Below are positions 1-8,698 of a stretch of 64,000 nucleotides of DNA, piece after piece. The stretch lies in NCBI RefSeq assembly GCF_030519375.1, contig NZ_JAUMKB010000008.1:62001-126000 (forward strand), in the 5' to 3' direction. The notes beneath the pieces were generated by a model that was given only the letters and a program-made list of their open reading frames with translations, had not been told where the DNA came from and made no database searches. Source of the stretch: Mucilaginibacter tolerans (GTDB lineage: Bacteria; Bacteroidota; Bacteroidia; Sphingobacteriales; Sphingobacteriaceae). Within the stretch, counting starts at the first letter, position 1; each line of letters opens with the position of its first letter. Made by a program: the position numbers and the translations under genes.

Positions 1-999
1 ATTAAAAACCCTTCATCCAAGTCCTACCAGTCGGTTAAACAATTAAAATCGCGCTTTAAACTGATATTGAGTGGTACGCCGGTGGAGAATTCAGTAAACG
101 ATCTTTGGACACAGATGTCATTTATCAATCCGGGTTTGCTGGGCAGCCAGCAGTTCTTTCAGAACGAGTTTGTAACACCGATCGAAAAGAAAAAGGACGA
201 GGACAAGGCGCGCAAATTGCAGGCACTGATAAAGCCGTTCATTTTACGCCGCACCAAAGAGCAGGTAGCAACTGAACTGCCGCCGAAAACAGAGAACCTG
301 TTTTATTGCAAAATGAGCGACGAACAGGCCAGTGTGTACGAAAAGGTAAAATCAGAATACCGCAATGAATTATTGAAGAGCCTGGAAGACGGGACTTTCG
401 CGCAAACGCAGATACAGGTTTTGCAGGGATTGATCAAGCTTAGACAAATAGCCAACCACCCTTCAATGATCGACGAACAATATGAAGGGGATTCTGGAAA
501 GTTTGAGGACGTGGTGCATACTTTGTCCAACGTGTTGGACGGCGGCCACAAGGTATTGGTGTTCTCGCAGTTTGTAAAGCAACTGACTATTTACCGCAAC
601 CATTTTGAGCGTGAAGGTATACCTTATGTTTACCTTGACGGCAGCACCCAAAACCGCGGCGACGTGGTACAGCGTTTTCAGGAGGATGAAAAAACAAGAG
701 TGTTCCTGATATCGATTAAGGCAGGTGGTGTTGGGTTAAACTTGACAGAAGCTGACTATGTATTCATCCTCGACCCATGGTGGAACCCTGCCGTAGAGCA
801 GCAGGCGATAGACCGTACGCACCGTATCGGGCAGACCAAGAATGTATTCATCTATAAATTTATCACCAAAGATTCGGTTGAGGAAAAGATACTGGCATTA
901 CAGAATCGCAAGCTAAAAGTAGCCCGCTCGCTGATAACCACCGAAGAAAGCTTTATCAAATCGCTTTCTCCGGAAGATATCAGGGAGATATTGGGGTAA
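1..999 (+). CDS. SNF2-family DEAD/DEAH helicase, C-terminal part
   Basis: Only the last 332 codons are in the window; the frame is open from base 1, so the gene starts upstream. SNF2 ATPases use ATP hydrolysis to remodel or translocate on DNA. The visible part begins just before motif III (LILSGTPVEN, about 61-90). It contains the second RecA-like lobe with motif V (KAGGVGLN) and motif VI (QQAIDRTHRIGQ, 799-834), both diagnostic of SNF2/RapA-type proteins. The DPWWNPAVE stretch before motif VI is the usual bacterial SNF2 sequence. Whether a SWIM zinc finger or other N-terminal domain exists cannot be seen. Family assignment is very secure; the specific biological role is not. Confidence 0.95.
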   Translation: MKNPSSKSYQSVKQLKSRFKLILSGTPVENSVNDLWTQMSFINPGLLGSQQFFQNEFVTPIEKKKDEDKARKLQALIKPFILRRTKEQVATELPPKTENLFYCKMSDEQASVYEKVKSEYRNELLKSLEDGTFAQTQIQVLQGLIKLRQIANHPSMIDEQYEGDSGKFEDVVHTLSNVLDGGHKVLVFSQFVKQLTIYRNHFEREGIPYVYLDGSTQNRGDVVQRFQEDEKTRVFLISIKAGGVGLNLTEADYVFILDPWWNPAVEQQAIDRTHRIGQTKNVFIYKFITKDSVEEKILALQNRKLKVARSLITTEESFIKSLSPEDIREILG

Positions 1000-1013
1000 T
1001 TGCTAAATTGTAA

Positions 1014-1343
1014 TTAACTGTCATGGAAGGCAGGCCATAATTTAACTAAAGACCAGGAGATGGTTCCTATTATGGCTATATAAAATATTATTTTACCGTG
1101 CAATCTGTCTTGTTCAGTGTAGGAGTATACTTTTTCGCCGTCGGGTAAAGTTTTCTCGTGCGACTTTAAATGCCATCCTATAAAGAGACCTAAAACGCCG
1201 CCCATTAATGGACATATGTATCCTATAATAATCCAGGTTGATTGCCTTGATTCGGGAACCTTCAGTTCTTCAATCCTTTTCTCGTTGATAACAGCTATAT
1301 CGGCATCACTCTCAAGATACTGAATTAAACAGAACCTTTTTCA
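1014..1343 (-). pseudogene. Small two-TM membrane protein, probably 5'-damaged
   Basis: An ATG-initiated ORF runs 1205-1014 (63 aa: one TM at the start, KTLPDGEKVYSYTEQDRLHG in the middle, a second TM near the end). The same frame stays open upstream to a stop at 1341-1343 and reads as good protein sequence (EKRIEELKVPESRQSTWIII), with a hydrophobic stretch that completes the first TM. That extension has no ATG, GTG or TTG. A plausible ATG followed by AAAAAG lies at about 1343-1345 in another frame, which stops after ten codons. A single-base indel in the first codons would join them. Either the gene is frameshifted (or a sequencing error) or the short form is made. I recognise the general type, small TM proteins with a KTLPNGEKVY-like motif, but no function. 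Confidence 0.45.
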
Positions 1344-1360
1344 TGAATCCTAAACATGTA

Positions 1361-1615
1361 TTAAGCATCCACAACTCCTGGCAATACAGCCGGATCTACT
1401 TTATCGTGTGCATTTACCTGCCCATCGGCAATAAGCTTCAATACATGCTCACATTTTTTTACCAATGAATATACATCGTTGCAAAGGTCTATATAGGTAT
1501 GCAGGTCCTGCTGGCCGTAACCTTTTTTGCCTTTTAATTGCTTTTGATTGATGAGTTTTCTTTCGCTGTTGGTCAGGTCTTTTACAAGTTTATTATAATA
1601 TTGTTGGTACGTCAT
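1361..1615 (-). CDS. Hypothetical small protein
   Basis: An 84-aa protein if started at the ATG at 1615; a TTG at 1678 would give 105 aa. I prefer the ATG because the extra 21 residues look unremarkable. The protein is hydrophilic and Lys/Gln/Asp-rich (MTYQQYYNKLVKDL, KKGYGQQDL), with no signal peptide or membrane segment, and is probably mostly helical. I do not recognise a family. It lies between two small membrane-protein genes on the same strand, with gaps of more than 100 bases. It could be a spurious ORF, but its amino-acid composition is protein-like. Confidence 0.4.
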   Translation of the reverse strand: MTYQQYYNKLVKDLTNSERKLINQKQLKGKKGYGQQDLHTYIDLCNDVYSLVKKCEHVLKLIADGQVNAHDKVDPAVLPGVVDA

Positions 1616-1739
1616 TTCAATTGATATTCCTGTTTTTCTCGATGATTTAAGAGCACTGACAGGGGCATCAATGTCCAATTGGCTGTTTATAAACGTAAGC
1701 TGAAAGAACTGCTAACTGCAGTAATTAAAACAGAATAAA

Positions 1740-2114
1740 TCAGATCTGTATCGATCGGTACCTGAGAAAGGCGTATTGATAATCCGGTATGCGTTGGTTG
1801 GAATGGGGAAAGAGCTTCTTTTTAATTACAAGTAAACCCGGTGTAAACAGCAATACTACAAAGAATAAAGCTGCTTTTTGATTGATTTCATTATACTGGG
1901 TTTGGTTTTGATTAAATGTAGTACTTGCAGCTTTCTGCAAACGAAAAAAACTCTTTACGTTTCTTTTTGCTATAAGACTATAATGGGTGCTGCTCGTAAT
2001 ATTTCTGGTATATCGCTCTACAAAAAAAAGATTAGTGAGGCTTACAAAGACATAAGCAGCAAGCAATAATATTATTTTCAGTTTTGCCGGTCTATATTTT
2101 TCACTTAGCCTCAT
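1740..2114 (-). CDS. Hypothetical two-TM membrane protein
   Basis: 124 aa from the ATG at 2114. The open frame extends to 2270, but the upstream part is low-complexity and less protein-like, so the internal ATG (MRLSEKYRPAKLK) is chosen. There are two hydrophobic segments, at about residues 13-30 (IILLLAAYVFVSLTNLFF) and 85-103 (AALFFVVLLFTPGLLV). The loop between them is polar and Asn/Gln/Ser-rich, and the tail is basic. Positive residues outside both membrane segments suggest both ends are cytoplasmic. No family recognised. It is divergent from the dienelactone hydrolase gene at 2354. Confidence 0.5.
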   Translation of the reverse strand: MRLSEKYRPAKLKIILLLAAYVFVSLTNLFFVERYTRNITSSTHYSLIAKRNVKSFFRLQKAASTTFNQNQTQYNEINQKAALFFVVLLFTPGLLVIKKKLFPHSNQRIPDYQYAFLRYRSIQI

Positions 2115-2353
2115 TAGTATACCTGTGGAATAACTCAAAGTTAAAAACTTCGCTGGCAAAATTACCCAAAAACAATTTTTAAAGTCAAGAGAAAAATTGA
2201 AAAAAGACTGCTGGTGTAATTGTTTCTTGTTGATTTTCAATAATTTATTTTTGAGGGGCAACCCCGGCAAAAAGGCACGTCGTATTTAAACTAAACTTTA
2301 AACAAATTACCCTTAATATTGTATAACCAATACTCAAAAACGCGACAATCGCC

Positions 2354-3196
2354 ATGAAAAAGCTATCCCTGTTTATTCTGATGACCTTTAGCGGTGCTTT
2401 TGCCTTTAGTCAAAGCAAAATGGCCTGCTGTAAAGAATCGGCCACACAAAAATTTGCCATGCTGGCCTCCGATAAAAAATTTGTGATGTCACATGCCAAC
2501 CCACGGCCGTATCATTTTCAAAACACTATTGGTAAAGCCATAACCTATAAAGTTGCTGATGGAAAGGATGCTAATGCCTTTGAAATAAAAGCAAAAAAAC
2601 CAACCAACAACTGGCTATTTGTAATCCACGAATGGTGGGGACTGAATGATTTTGTAAAACATGAATCGGAAAAACTCTACAACGACCTGGGCGATGTAAA
2701 TGTACTGGACCTGGACTTATACGACGGTAAGGTTGCTACTACCCGTGAAGATGCCGGAAAATTTATGCAGGCTGTAAAAGAAGACCGCGCACAGGCTATT
2801 ATAAAAGGTGCTGTGGCCTATGTAGGGCCGAACGCTCGTATCGCTACCATAGGCTGGTGCTTTGGTGGAGGCTGGAGCCTGCAGGCCAGTATGTTAGCAG
2901 GTAAGCAAGACGTAGCGTGTGTAATGTATTATGGTATGCCTGAGCAGGATGTGAATAAATTGAAAACCCTGCACGCTGATGTGCTAGGCAATTTCGCTAA
3001 TAAAGACGGTTGGATAAATCCTAAAGTAGTGGCTCAATTCGAAGCAAATATGAAGACTGCCGGCAAAAAGATCGAAGTACACCAATACGACGCCGACCAC
3101 GGTTTTGCAAATCCAAGCAACCCGATTTATGATAGTGCGGCTACTAAAGACGCTTACGAACATACCCTTGCATTTTTGAAACCACGTTTGAAATAG
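2354..3196 (+). CDS. Secreted dienelactone hydrolase-family protein
   Basis: 280 aa, alpha/beta hydrolase fold. A signal peptide covers residues 1-19 (MKKLSLFILM...AFSQ), so the product is exported. The family triad is visible: nucleophile Cys169 in GWCFGGGW, an Asp near residue 218 (FANKDGW) and His249 in DADHGFANP. Cys rather than Ser as nucleophile is typical of dienelactone hydrolases. The family hydrolyses lactones and esters; the true substrate cannot be told, and many members do not act on dienelactone. The ATG at 2354 fits the signal peptide. The gene stands alone, with an intergenic dyad (atagttcatag / ctatgaac) downstream at 3217-3285. Confidence 0.88.
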   Translation: MKKLSLFILMTFSGAFAFSQSKMACCKESATQKFAMLASDKKFVMSHANPRPYHFQNTIGKAITYKVADGKDANAFEIKAKKPTNNWLFVIHEWWGLNDFVKHESEKLYNDLGDVNVLDLDLYDGKVATTREDAGKFMQAVKEDRAQAIIKGAVAYVGPNARIATIGWCFGGGWSLQASMLAGKQDVACVMYYGMPEQDVNKLKTLHADVLGNFANKDGWINPKVVAQFEANMKTAGKKIEVHQYDADHGFANPSNPIYDSAATKDAYEHTLAFLKPRLK

Positions 3197-3317
3197 GTTT
3201 TGGCAAATAGTTTATGGATCATAGTTCATAGCCATTGGCGGGTAAGATTTCTCCGCGGCAATGAACTATGAACCATCTGCAATGAACTTTTCGTAACATT
3301 GCACAAAAATTTACCTG

Positions 3318-4289
3318 TTGACATCTTCGGCCAAGAAAATATTTTCGTACCTGCTCAAAGCGGTGATCCTGGTTTTGGCAGGTCTTTTTATTTATCACCG
3401 GGTAAATAACAATACCAACCTCCGGCAGTTCGAAACCCTGATTTCTCATATAAGCAATAACCAGGTCATCAATACCATGACATTTGTCGTGCTGCTGATG
3501 GTTGTTAATTGGGTGCTGGAATCATTTAAATGGCAATACCTTGCCCGCACGTTGGTAAACATATCCATCTGGGAAGCCATTGAAGCTGTTTTTTGCGGAC
3601 TAACCTGGGCCATATTCACACCCAATCGGATTGGTGAATATGGGGGTCGGGTAATGTTCCTTCCCAATAGAAAACGTATACATGGCGTTTTTGCTATGGC
3701 TGTGGGCTCATTCGGGCAGAACGTGATTACTAACATCACAGGATTAATCGCTTCGCTGTGGTTTATCTATTATTTCCTGAACATCAATACCTGGTTTTAC
3801 ATCGGGATTGCCGTTTTAACCATTGCGTTCCTGATCCTGCTTAATATTTTTTACTTCAATATAAAATGGCTGGTAGGACTTTTAGACCGGATACGATTCC
3901 TCGAAAAATACCGTCGCTTTTTTGATATCATGGGGCGGTACTCGCACCGGGAATTATTAATCGTAATTGGCTACAGCCTTGCACGCTTTTTTGTGTTCTC
4001 GTTTCAATATTACCTGGTTATCCATTTGTTGCTACCCGAGTTACCATTTTTTCAAATGATGATGACGGTTATCGTCTTCATTTTCATTCAATCGGCCATG
4101 CCTTCGCTCGATCTGCTCGATATCGGTGTACGCAGTTTTACCGCGGCGCATTTATTTTCATATATTACTAACCAGCAATTAGCTATAATTGCAGCAGTAT
4201 CGTCGATATGGCTGGTAAACCTGATCATTCCGGCTGTTTTAGGTTCAGTATTTGTTTTAAAATTGAGGTTTTTTGATCGCACTGCTTAG
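3318..4289 (+). CDS. UPF0104 / LPG-synthase TM-region family membrane protein
   Basis: 323 aa, about eight membrane helices. It resembles the flippase-like integral membrane domain found in MprF and AglD (PF03706 type). Recognisable features are the first TM followed by a loop, and FCGLTWAIFTPNRIGEYGGR, where the conserved PxRxGE is typical of the family. Members are thought to move lipids or lipid-linked sugars across the membrane, but this one has no catalytic LPG synthase domain. No ATG is available; the frame opens at 3297 and the best start is TTG at 3318. It overlaps the following glycosyltransferase by 17 bases, so the two are translationally coupled and may act on the same lipid-linked product. 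Confidence 0.8.
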   Translation: MTSSAKKIFSYLLKAVILVLAGLFIYHRVNNNTNLRQFETLISHISNNQVINTMTFVVLLMVVNWVLESFKWQYLARTLVNISIWEAIEAVFCGLTWAIFTPNRIGEYGGRVMFLPNRKRIHGVFAMAVGSFGQNVITNITGLIASLWFIYYFLNINTWFYIGIAVLTIAFLILLNIFYFNIKWLVGLLDRIRFLEKYRRFFDIMGRYSHRELLIVIGYSLARFFVFSFQYYLVIHLLLPELPFFQMMMTVIVFIFIQSAMPSLDLLDIGVRSFTAAHLFSYITNQQLAIIAAVSSIWLVNLIIPAVLGSVFVLKLRFFDRTA

Positions 4290-5403
4290 TTACATATGCT
4301 TACTGCTTACCGGTCTGTACCTTTTCGTGCTGACATACCTTATTGTAGGGTGGGCGAGGCTGAAACGACCCGTCCTAAATAGCGCAGTTCCCTCAACTAA
4401 AGTAACGGTGATGATCGCCGCACGCAATGAAGAAGAAAGAATACGCTACACCATTGATGACCTGCTGGCGCAGGATTACCCAAAGCATTTAATAGAGATC
4501 ATAATGGTGGACGATCACTCCGCTGACAGAACTGCGCAAATCATCCGCGGCTATGAAAACAAAGGCATCAAATTGCTTCAACTGAATGAAGATAAGCCAC
4601 TCAATTCCTACAAAAAGAAAGCGATAGCAAAGGCGATCGATCTTTCCACCGGTACACTGATGGTAGCAACCGATGCTGATTGTCGCATGGGGCCAAAATG
4701 GCTGTCGACTATCGTCAATTATTATGAAACAAATAACCCGGCAATGATCTCATCGCCGGTTGCCTACTTTGAAGAGCGGAGTTTGTTTGAGTATATGCAG
4801 ACGCTCGAGTTTTCGTATCTTATCGGTATAGGCGCCTCCTTCATTGGCAATGGCAGGGCATCCACCTGTAACGGTGCTAACCTGGCTTACCGCAAGGATG
4901 TTTTTTATGAAGTAGGCGGATTTAAAGGCATAGATGACCTGGCTTCAGGCGACGATGAATTATTGCTGCAAAAGGTAGCCGTGCAATATCCGGGCCAGAT
5001 CGGATTTTTGAAGTCAAGAGAAGCTATTGTTTATACCCATGCCAAGCATACGTTGAAAGAATTCTTACAGCAACGCAGGCGCTGGGCATCCAAATCAACC
5101 AAATACAAAGACAAGAAGATAGTAGCACTGGCTGTAGGCATCTGGTTATTTAATGTCTCATTGTTAGTGAATCTGGCATTGGGTTTTTACAATGTTCATT
5201 TCTTTAAATTGGCAGCTATACAGTTTCTGCTGAAGTATATAATCGAAGTGATCTTTTTATTGCCTATCACTGTATTCCTCAAGCGCTCAAAATTAATCGG
5301 CCTGTTGATATTCCTTACCATTATCCATGTACTATATATGGTTTATATCGGCATCGCCGGAAATGGCCGCAGCTATGTATGGAAAGACCGGGTGGTGCGA
5401 TAA
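4273..5403 (+). CDS. Membrane family 2 glycosyltransferase (processive type)
   Basis: 376 aa. An N-terminal TM (3-25) is followed by a GT-A domain: VTVMIAARNEEERI (44-57), VDDHS (79-83), metal-binding DAD (134-136), GDDE (227-230) and QQRRRW (266-271). The QxxRW motif is the hallmark of cellulose/hyaluronan synthase-like enzymes. Three C-terminal TM helices follow. It should use a nucleotide-sugar donor and a membrane-linked acceptor; the sugar is unknown. The start is TTG at 4273, overlapping the UPF0104-type gene by 17 bases. The pair suggests assembly plus translocation of a surface glycolipid or polysaccharide (inference). Confidence 0.88.
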   Translation: MIALLSYICLLLTGLYLFVLTYLIVGWARLKRPVLNSAVPSTKVTVMIAARNEEERIRYTIDDLLAQDYPKHLIEIIMVDDHSADRTAQIIRGYENKGIKLLQLNEDKPLNSYKKKAIAKAIDLSTGTLMVATDADCRMGPKWLSTIVNYYETNNPAMISSPVAYFEERSLFEYMQTLEFSYLIGIGASFIGNGRASTCNGANLAYRKDVFYEVGGFKGIDDLASGDDELLLQKVAVQYPGQIGFLKSREAIVYTHAKHTLKEFLQQRRRWASKSTKYKDKKIVALAVGIWLFNVSLLVNLALGFYNVHFFKLAAIQFLLKYIIEVIFLLPITVFLKRSKLIGLLIFLTIIHVLYMVYIGIAGNGRSYVWKDRVVR

Positions 5404-5463
5404 AAACTTTGTTTTTGAGCATAAATAAGCGATATTTAGCCAACTGATCTATTTCGAAAAGCA

Positions 5464-6648
5464 TTGGCAGAACTAACTCCATCCCAGCGCACCTGGAAGA
5501 CATTCAAGCAAAATAAAATTGCTGTCGCTGGATTAGTGTTTATCATCCTTTGTATAGCGATCGCTTTTCTGGGCTACCTGATCATGCCAGATTCTACACC
5601 CCGTGCCAATAATATGACCATACAATTGAGCATCAAAAAACCTGGAGCAACTTTTACGATGCTGCGCATTCGCAAAAGCGAGCCGGTTGATACCGTAAAT
5701 GCCTTTGTTAAAATGTTGTTTGGTCAACAGGCCTTTTATAAAGATGTGCCTATCCAGAGCTATCATTTTGCACAAGATTCCATTTATGTAGATGAATATA
5801 TTGGTGATGAAGATAAACCTGAAAAAAAAGCCTATAGCATAGTTGAGGTGATCACCGGAAAAAAAACGTCCGACCTGGTAAAATTCCACTCCGAATTTGG
5901 TCCGGTACTGGTAAACGCAAAGCAACTGGAAGATAAGCTCGTTTCAGAACAGATTGTCAAACGTACATTCTGGCTTGGGACCGACACCTATGGGCGCGAT
6001 TTGCTAAGCCGTTTGATATTAGGAGCCCGGGTATCACTGGCAGTAGGTTTTATGTCTGTGATCATTAGTTTGCTTTTAGGCATAACAATTGGAGCAGTTG
6101 CGGGTTATTTTGGGGGATGGGTGGATGCTTGTCTCAGTTGGCTGATGAATATTTTGTGGGCATTGCCGGCTTTGCTGTTGGTTATTGCCATTTCCTTTGC
6201 TTTGGGTAAGGGTTTATGGGAGGTGTTCATCGCCGTCGGTTTATCCATGTGGGTTGAAGTTGGTCGTCTGGTGCGCGGACAGGTATTGAGTTTAAAACAG
6301 GTGGAGTTTATCGAAGCTGCACGTTCATTGGGTTTTAATAATGCGCGCATCATTCGCAGACATATTTTGCCCAATATCATTGGTCCGATTTTGGTGCTTG
6401 CCTCATCAAATTTTGCATCTGCAATTTTGCTGGAGGCTGGTCTAAGTTTTCTTGGCTTTGGTGCGCAACCGCCAACGCCAACATGGGGAAGTATGATAAA
6501 AGAACATTATGGTTATATTATTATGAATTCTGCTTATCTTGCCGTATTGCCGGGTTTAGCCATCATGCTGATGGTTTACGCCTTTAATTTGGTGACGGTT
6601 GGTTTGCGGGACGCATTTGACATAAAATCACAAAGTACACGGATTTAA
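5464..6648 (+). CDS. ABC transporter permease, DppC/OppC type
   Basis: 394 aa. TM1 is at about 18-40 (OppC_N-like segment) and a periplasmic region of some 110 residues follows. The binding-protein-dependent transport core starts near residue 165 (FWLGTDTYGRDLLSRLILGAR) with five TM helices. The EAA loop that docks on the ATPase is clear (EAARSLGFNNARIIRRH), as is the family-typical GLSFLGFGAQPPTPTWG. DppC proteins are usually about 300 aa, so the inserted N-terminal domain is the odd part. Partner permease (DppB), ATPase and binding protein are not next to it, so the substrate, presumed peptide, is uncertain. Start is TTG at 5464; no ATG is closer to TM1. Confidence 0.9.
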   Translation: MAELTPSQRTWKTFKQNKIAVAGLVFIILCIAIAFLGYLIMPDSTPRANNMTIQLSIKKPGATFTMLRIRKSEPVDTVNAFVKMLFGQQAFYKDVPIQSYHFAQDSIYVDEYIGDEDKPEKKAYSIVEVITGKKTSDLVKFHSEFGPVLVNAKQLEDKLVSEQIVKRTFWLGTDTYGRDLLSRLILGARVSLAVGFMSVIISLLLGITIGAVAGYFGGWVDACLSWLMNILWALPALLLVIAISFALGKGLWEVFIAVGLSMWVEVGRLVRGQVLSLKQVEFIEAARSLGFNNARIIRRHILPNIIGPILVLASSNFASAILLEAGLSFLGFGAQPPTPTWGSMIKEHYGYIIMNSAYLAVLPGLAIMLMVYAFNLVTVGLRDAFDIKSQSTRI

Positions 6649-6688
6649 GAAAATTTATTTATTATTTTGGTCAGTCTCTAAACCATAG

Positions 6689-7927
6689 ATGCAAAGTATC
6701 GAGGAAATTTCTGGCGAGGATGAGTTAATCCGGTTGCTTCTTAAAAGGCAGTCTGAACTAAACTCATTGCTTGAGGTTACCAGGGCTATCAACAAAAACA
6801 TTTCGACACCTGTTCTGATCCAGATGCTCGAAGTAATTATGCAGAATTATCTGCAGGTGGGAAGGCTACGCTTTTTGATTGAGCATGAAGGTAGCTTTAT
6901 CTGCATATCGAGTTATGGTGGCGGTGAGACAGAGAGCACCAAGTCGTTGCACAATGCGTGTAAGAAATTGAAGACCAAAGTTGCCGCGCCGCTAACACAG
7001 CAAACCGACTCTCTGCTAAAAAACTACGACTATTTTATCCCCTTCTTTCATAAAAGCAAACCTTTAGCCTATGCATTGATCGGTGAATTTAATACGACCG
7101 ACGAGATGCTGAACAATGATCTGAATTTCATCCAGACGCTGATCAACGTTATTGTGGTGGCATTGGAAAACAAAAAACTGTTCCGTGAGCGGATGGAGTC
7201 GGAGCGTTTTAAACGTGAAATGGAGCTGGCCCAGGAAGTGCAAAATATGCTGATCCCGCTGAGATTTCATAAGGACTCATCAGTGGAGATCGGAGCTAAG
7301 TACTTCCCACATCAAAATATTGGAGGTGATTATTTTGATTTCATCCGCATTAACGAGCATGAGTTTATGTGGTGCATCGCCGACGTTTCCGGCAAGGGAA
7401 TATCTGCCGCGCTGCTGATGGCCAATTTCCAGGCAAGCCTACGCGCGTGGGCAGTAGTTGAAGACGACCTGACGAACATTGTTGAACGTCTCAACCAAAT
7501 CATGCTAAGAAATACAAAAGGCGAAAGGTTTATTACCTTGTTTCTGGCGAAATACAACGCGAGAACGCGCAAATTGAATTTCATTAACGCGGGGCATAAC
7601 CCTTCAATTTTATTCAGCGACGGCGAAGCAATCCCGCTTAAGCTGGGGACAACAATGATTGGTGCTTTTGATGAGCTGCCATTTTTGAACCAGGGCGAGG
7701 TTGATATCGAACCAGGCACCCTGATATTCAATTATACCGACGGCTTGATGGACTATGATGTGCCCACACAAAAAACCTGGGATGAAGACAAGCTGATCGA
7801 CTTTGTGGTAAGCAACGGCAATCTTTCCCCTGATAAGTTTAATCAAACTTTACTCGATCACCTTAACCTCATTGTTAAGGGTAAACCCATAGATGATATT
7901 ACTCTACTTACGATCAGGATCTTTTAG
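6689..7927 (+). CDS. GAF-SpoIIE PP2C-type serine phosphatase
   Basis: 412 aa from the ATG at 6689. Residues 20-165 resemble a GAF sensor domain, followed by a helical linker (about 165-190, charged heptads ending AQEVQNMLIP) and a SpoIIE/RsbU PP2C domain to the C-terminus. Metal-binding motifs are visible: GGDYFDF (212-218), DVSGKG (232-237) and YTDGLMD near residue 357. The AQxxQ..L.P linker is typical of RsbU-like phosphatases, which dephosphorylate anti-sigma-factor antagonists. No RsbV/RsbW partner lies in the window. It is cytoplasmic: there is no signal or TM segment. Confidence 0.9.
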   Translation: MQSIEEISGEDELIRLLLKRQSELNSLLEVTRAINKNISTPVLIQMLEVIMQNYLQVGRLRFLIEHEGSFICISSYGGGETESTKSLHNACKKLKTKVAAPLTQQTDSLLKNYDYFIPFFHKSKPLAYALIGEFNTTDEMLNNDLNFIQTLINVIVVALENKKLFRERMESERFKREMELAQEVQNMLIPLRFHKDSSVEIGAKYFPHQNIGGDYFDFIRINEHEFMWCIADVSGKGISAALLMANFQASLRAWAVVEDDLTNIVERLNQIMLRNTKGERFITLFLAKYNARTRKLNFINAGHNPSILFSDGEAIPLKLGTTMIGAFDELPFLNQGEVDIEPGTLIFNYTDGLMDYDVPTQKTWDEDKLIDFVVSNGNLSPDKFNQTLLDHLNLIVKGKPIDDITLLTIRIF

Positions 7928-8044
7928 TTGATTGATTTGAATGGTTGATTATGTTAAAAATGTAATTGATTCAGGATGAATAACTTAATCGACCAAATCC
8001 AACTCAATCAACTACTTAACTCCAGCAATTTCTATCTTTGAAAA
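7928..8044. repeat. Intergenic dyad of TTGATT/AATCAA units
   Basis: The spacer before rnhB carries forward units (gttgattga, gttgattatg, 7926-7955) and their complements (aatcgaccaaatcc, aactcaatcaac, 7985-8013). RNA from here could fold into an imperfect hairpin. A related arrangement occurs at 49662-49786 before the ybaB-like gene. A TATCTTTG element (8033-8040) ends four bases before the rnhB ATG. Confidence 0.5.
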
Positions 8045-8641
8045 ATGTTATCAGGCAGGTATCAGCATGAATTTATTGAGGCGGGGTGCGATGAAGCTGG
8101 CCGCGGTTGTCTTGCCGGACCAGTCTTTGCTGCAGCCGTTATATTGCCGGATGGCTTTGATCACCCGCTGTTAAATGATTCCAAACAACTCTCCGAAGAT
8201 ATCAGGTACCAGCTCCGTGAAGAGATAGAACAAACAGCAATTGCTTTTGCTGTTGCTTCGGTTGACAATATTGAAATAGATCAGATCAATATCTTAAACG
8301 CCTCCTTCCTGGCTATGCACCGGGCGATTGAAAGACTTTCAGTTGTTCCGCAGTTTTTAATTATTGACGGCAATCGTTTTAATAAGTACAAAAAAATTCC
8401 TCATCAATGTATAGTTGAAGGCGACGCCAAATACCTTAGCATAGCCGCCGCATCCGTCCTGGCAAAGACTTATAGGGACGATTTCATGAAGCAGATAGCT
8501 TTGGAGCATCCAGAGTACGACTGGCACAGCAACAAAGGTTATCCGACCATAAAGCATCGCCAGACAGTTTTAAAAATGGGTTTTACGCCCTATCATCGCC
8601 GCACATTTCGTGTAAGTGACCCTCAGCTAAGTATTTTCTAA
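8045..8641 (+). CDS. rnhB: Ribonuclease HII
   Basis: 198 aa, the usual length. It cleaves the RNA strand of RNA-DNA hybrids and removes ribonucleotides misincorporated in DNA. The signature [15 protein letters not shown] lies at residues 13-27, with catalytic Asp16 and Glu17. The second acidic site is at LIIDGN, and the C-terminal YPTIKHR segment is family-typical. The ATG at 8045 gives the normal N-terminus. A candidate -7 element (TATCTTTG, 8033-8040) sits so close upstream that the transcript could be nearly leaderless. Confidence 0.97.
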   Translation: MLSGRYQHEFIEAGCDEAGRGCLAGPVFAAAVILPDGFDHPLLNDSKQLSEDIRYQLREEIEQTAIAFAVASVDNIEIDQINILNASFLAMHRAIERLSVVPQFLIIDGNRFNKYKKIPHQCIVEGDAKYLSIAAASVLAKTYRDDFMKQIALEHPEYDWHSNKGYPTIKHRQTVLKMGFTPYHRRTFRVSDPQLSIF

Positions 8642-8648
8642 AAGATGC

Positions 8649-8679
8649 TTTGATTAGGCTTTAAGGGTGTTTACTTTTG
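8649..8679 (+). promoter_or_regulatory. Bacteroidetes-type promoter for the GT4 gene
   Basis: TTTG (8649-8652), 19-base spacer, TACTTTTG (8672-8679). This matches the Bacteroidetes primary sigma consensus TTTG-N19-21-TAnnTTTG completely. Transcription would start near 8685, just before the TTG start at 8699. Confidence 0.65.
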
Positions 8680-8698
8680 TTGAAACCACTTATTCCAG

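Noticed and set aside
3219..3449. 76-aa minus-strand ORF over the start of the UPF0104-type gene
   Set aside because: It covers an intergenic dyad and the antisense of a clear membrane-protein gene; the composition is not convincing.
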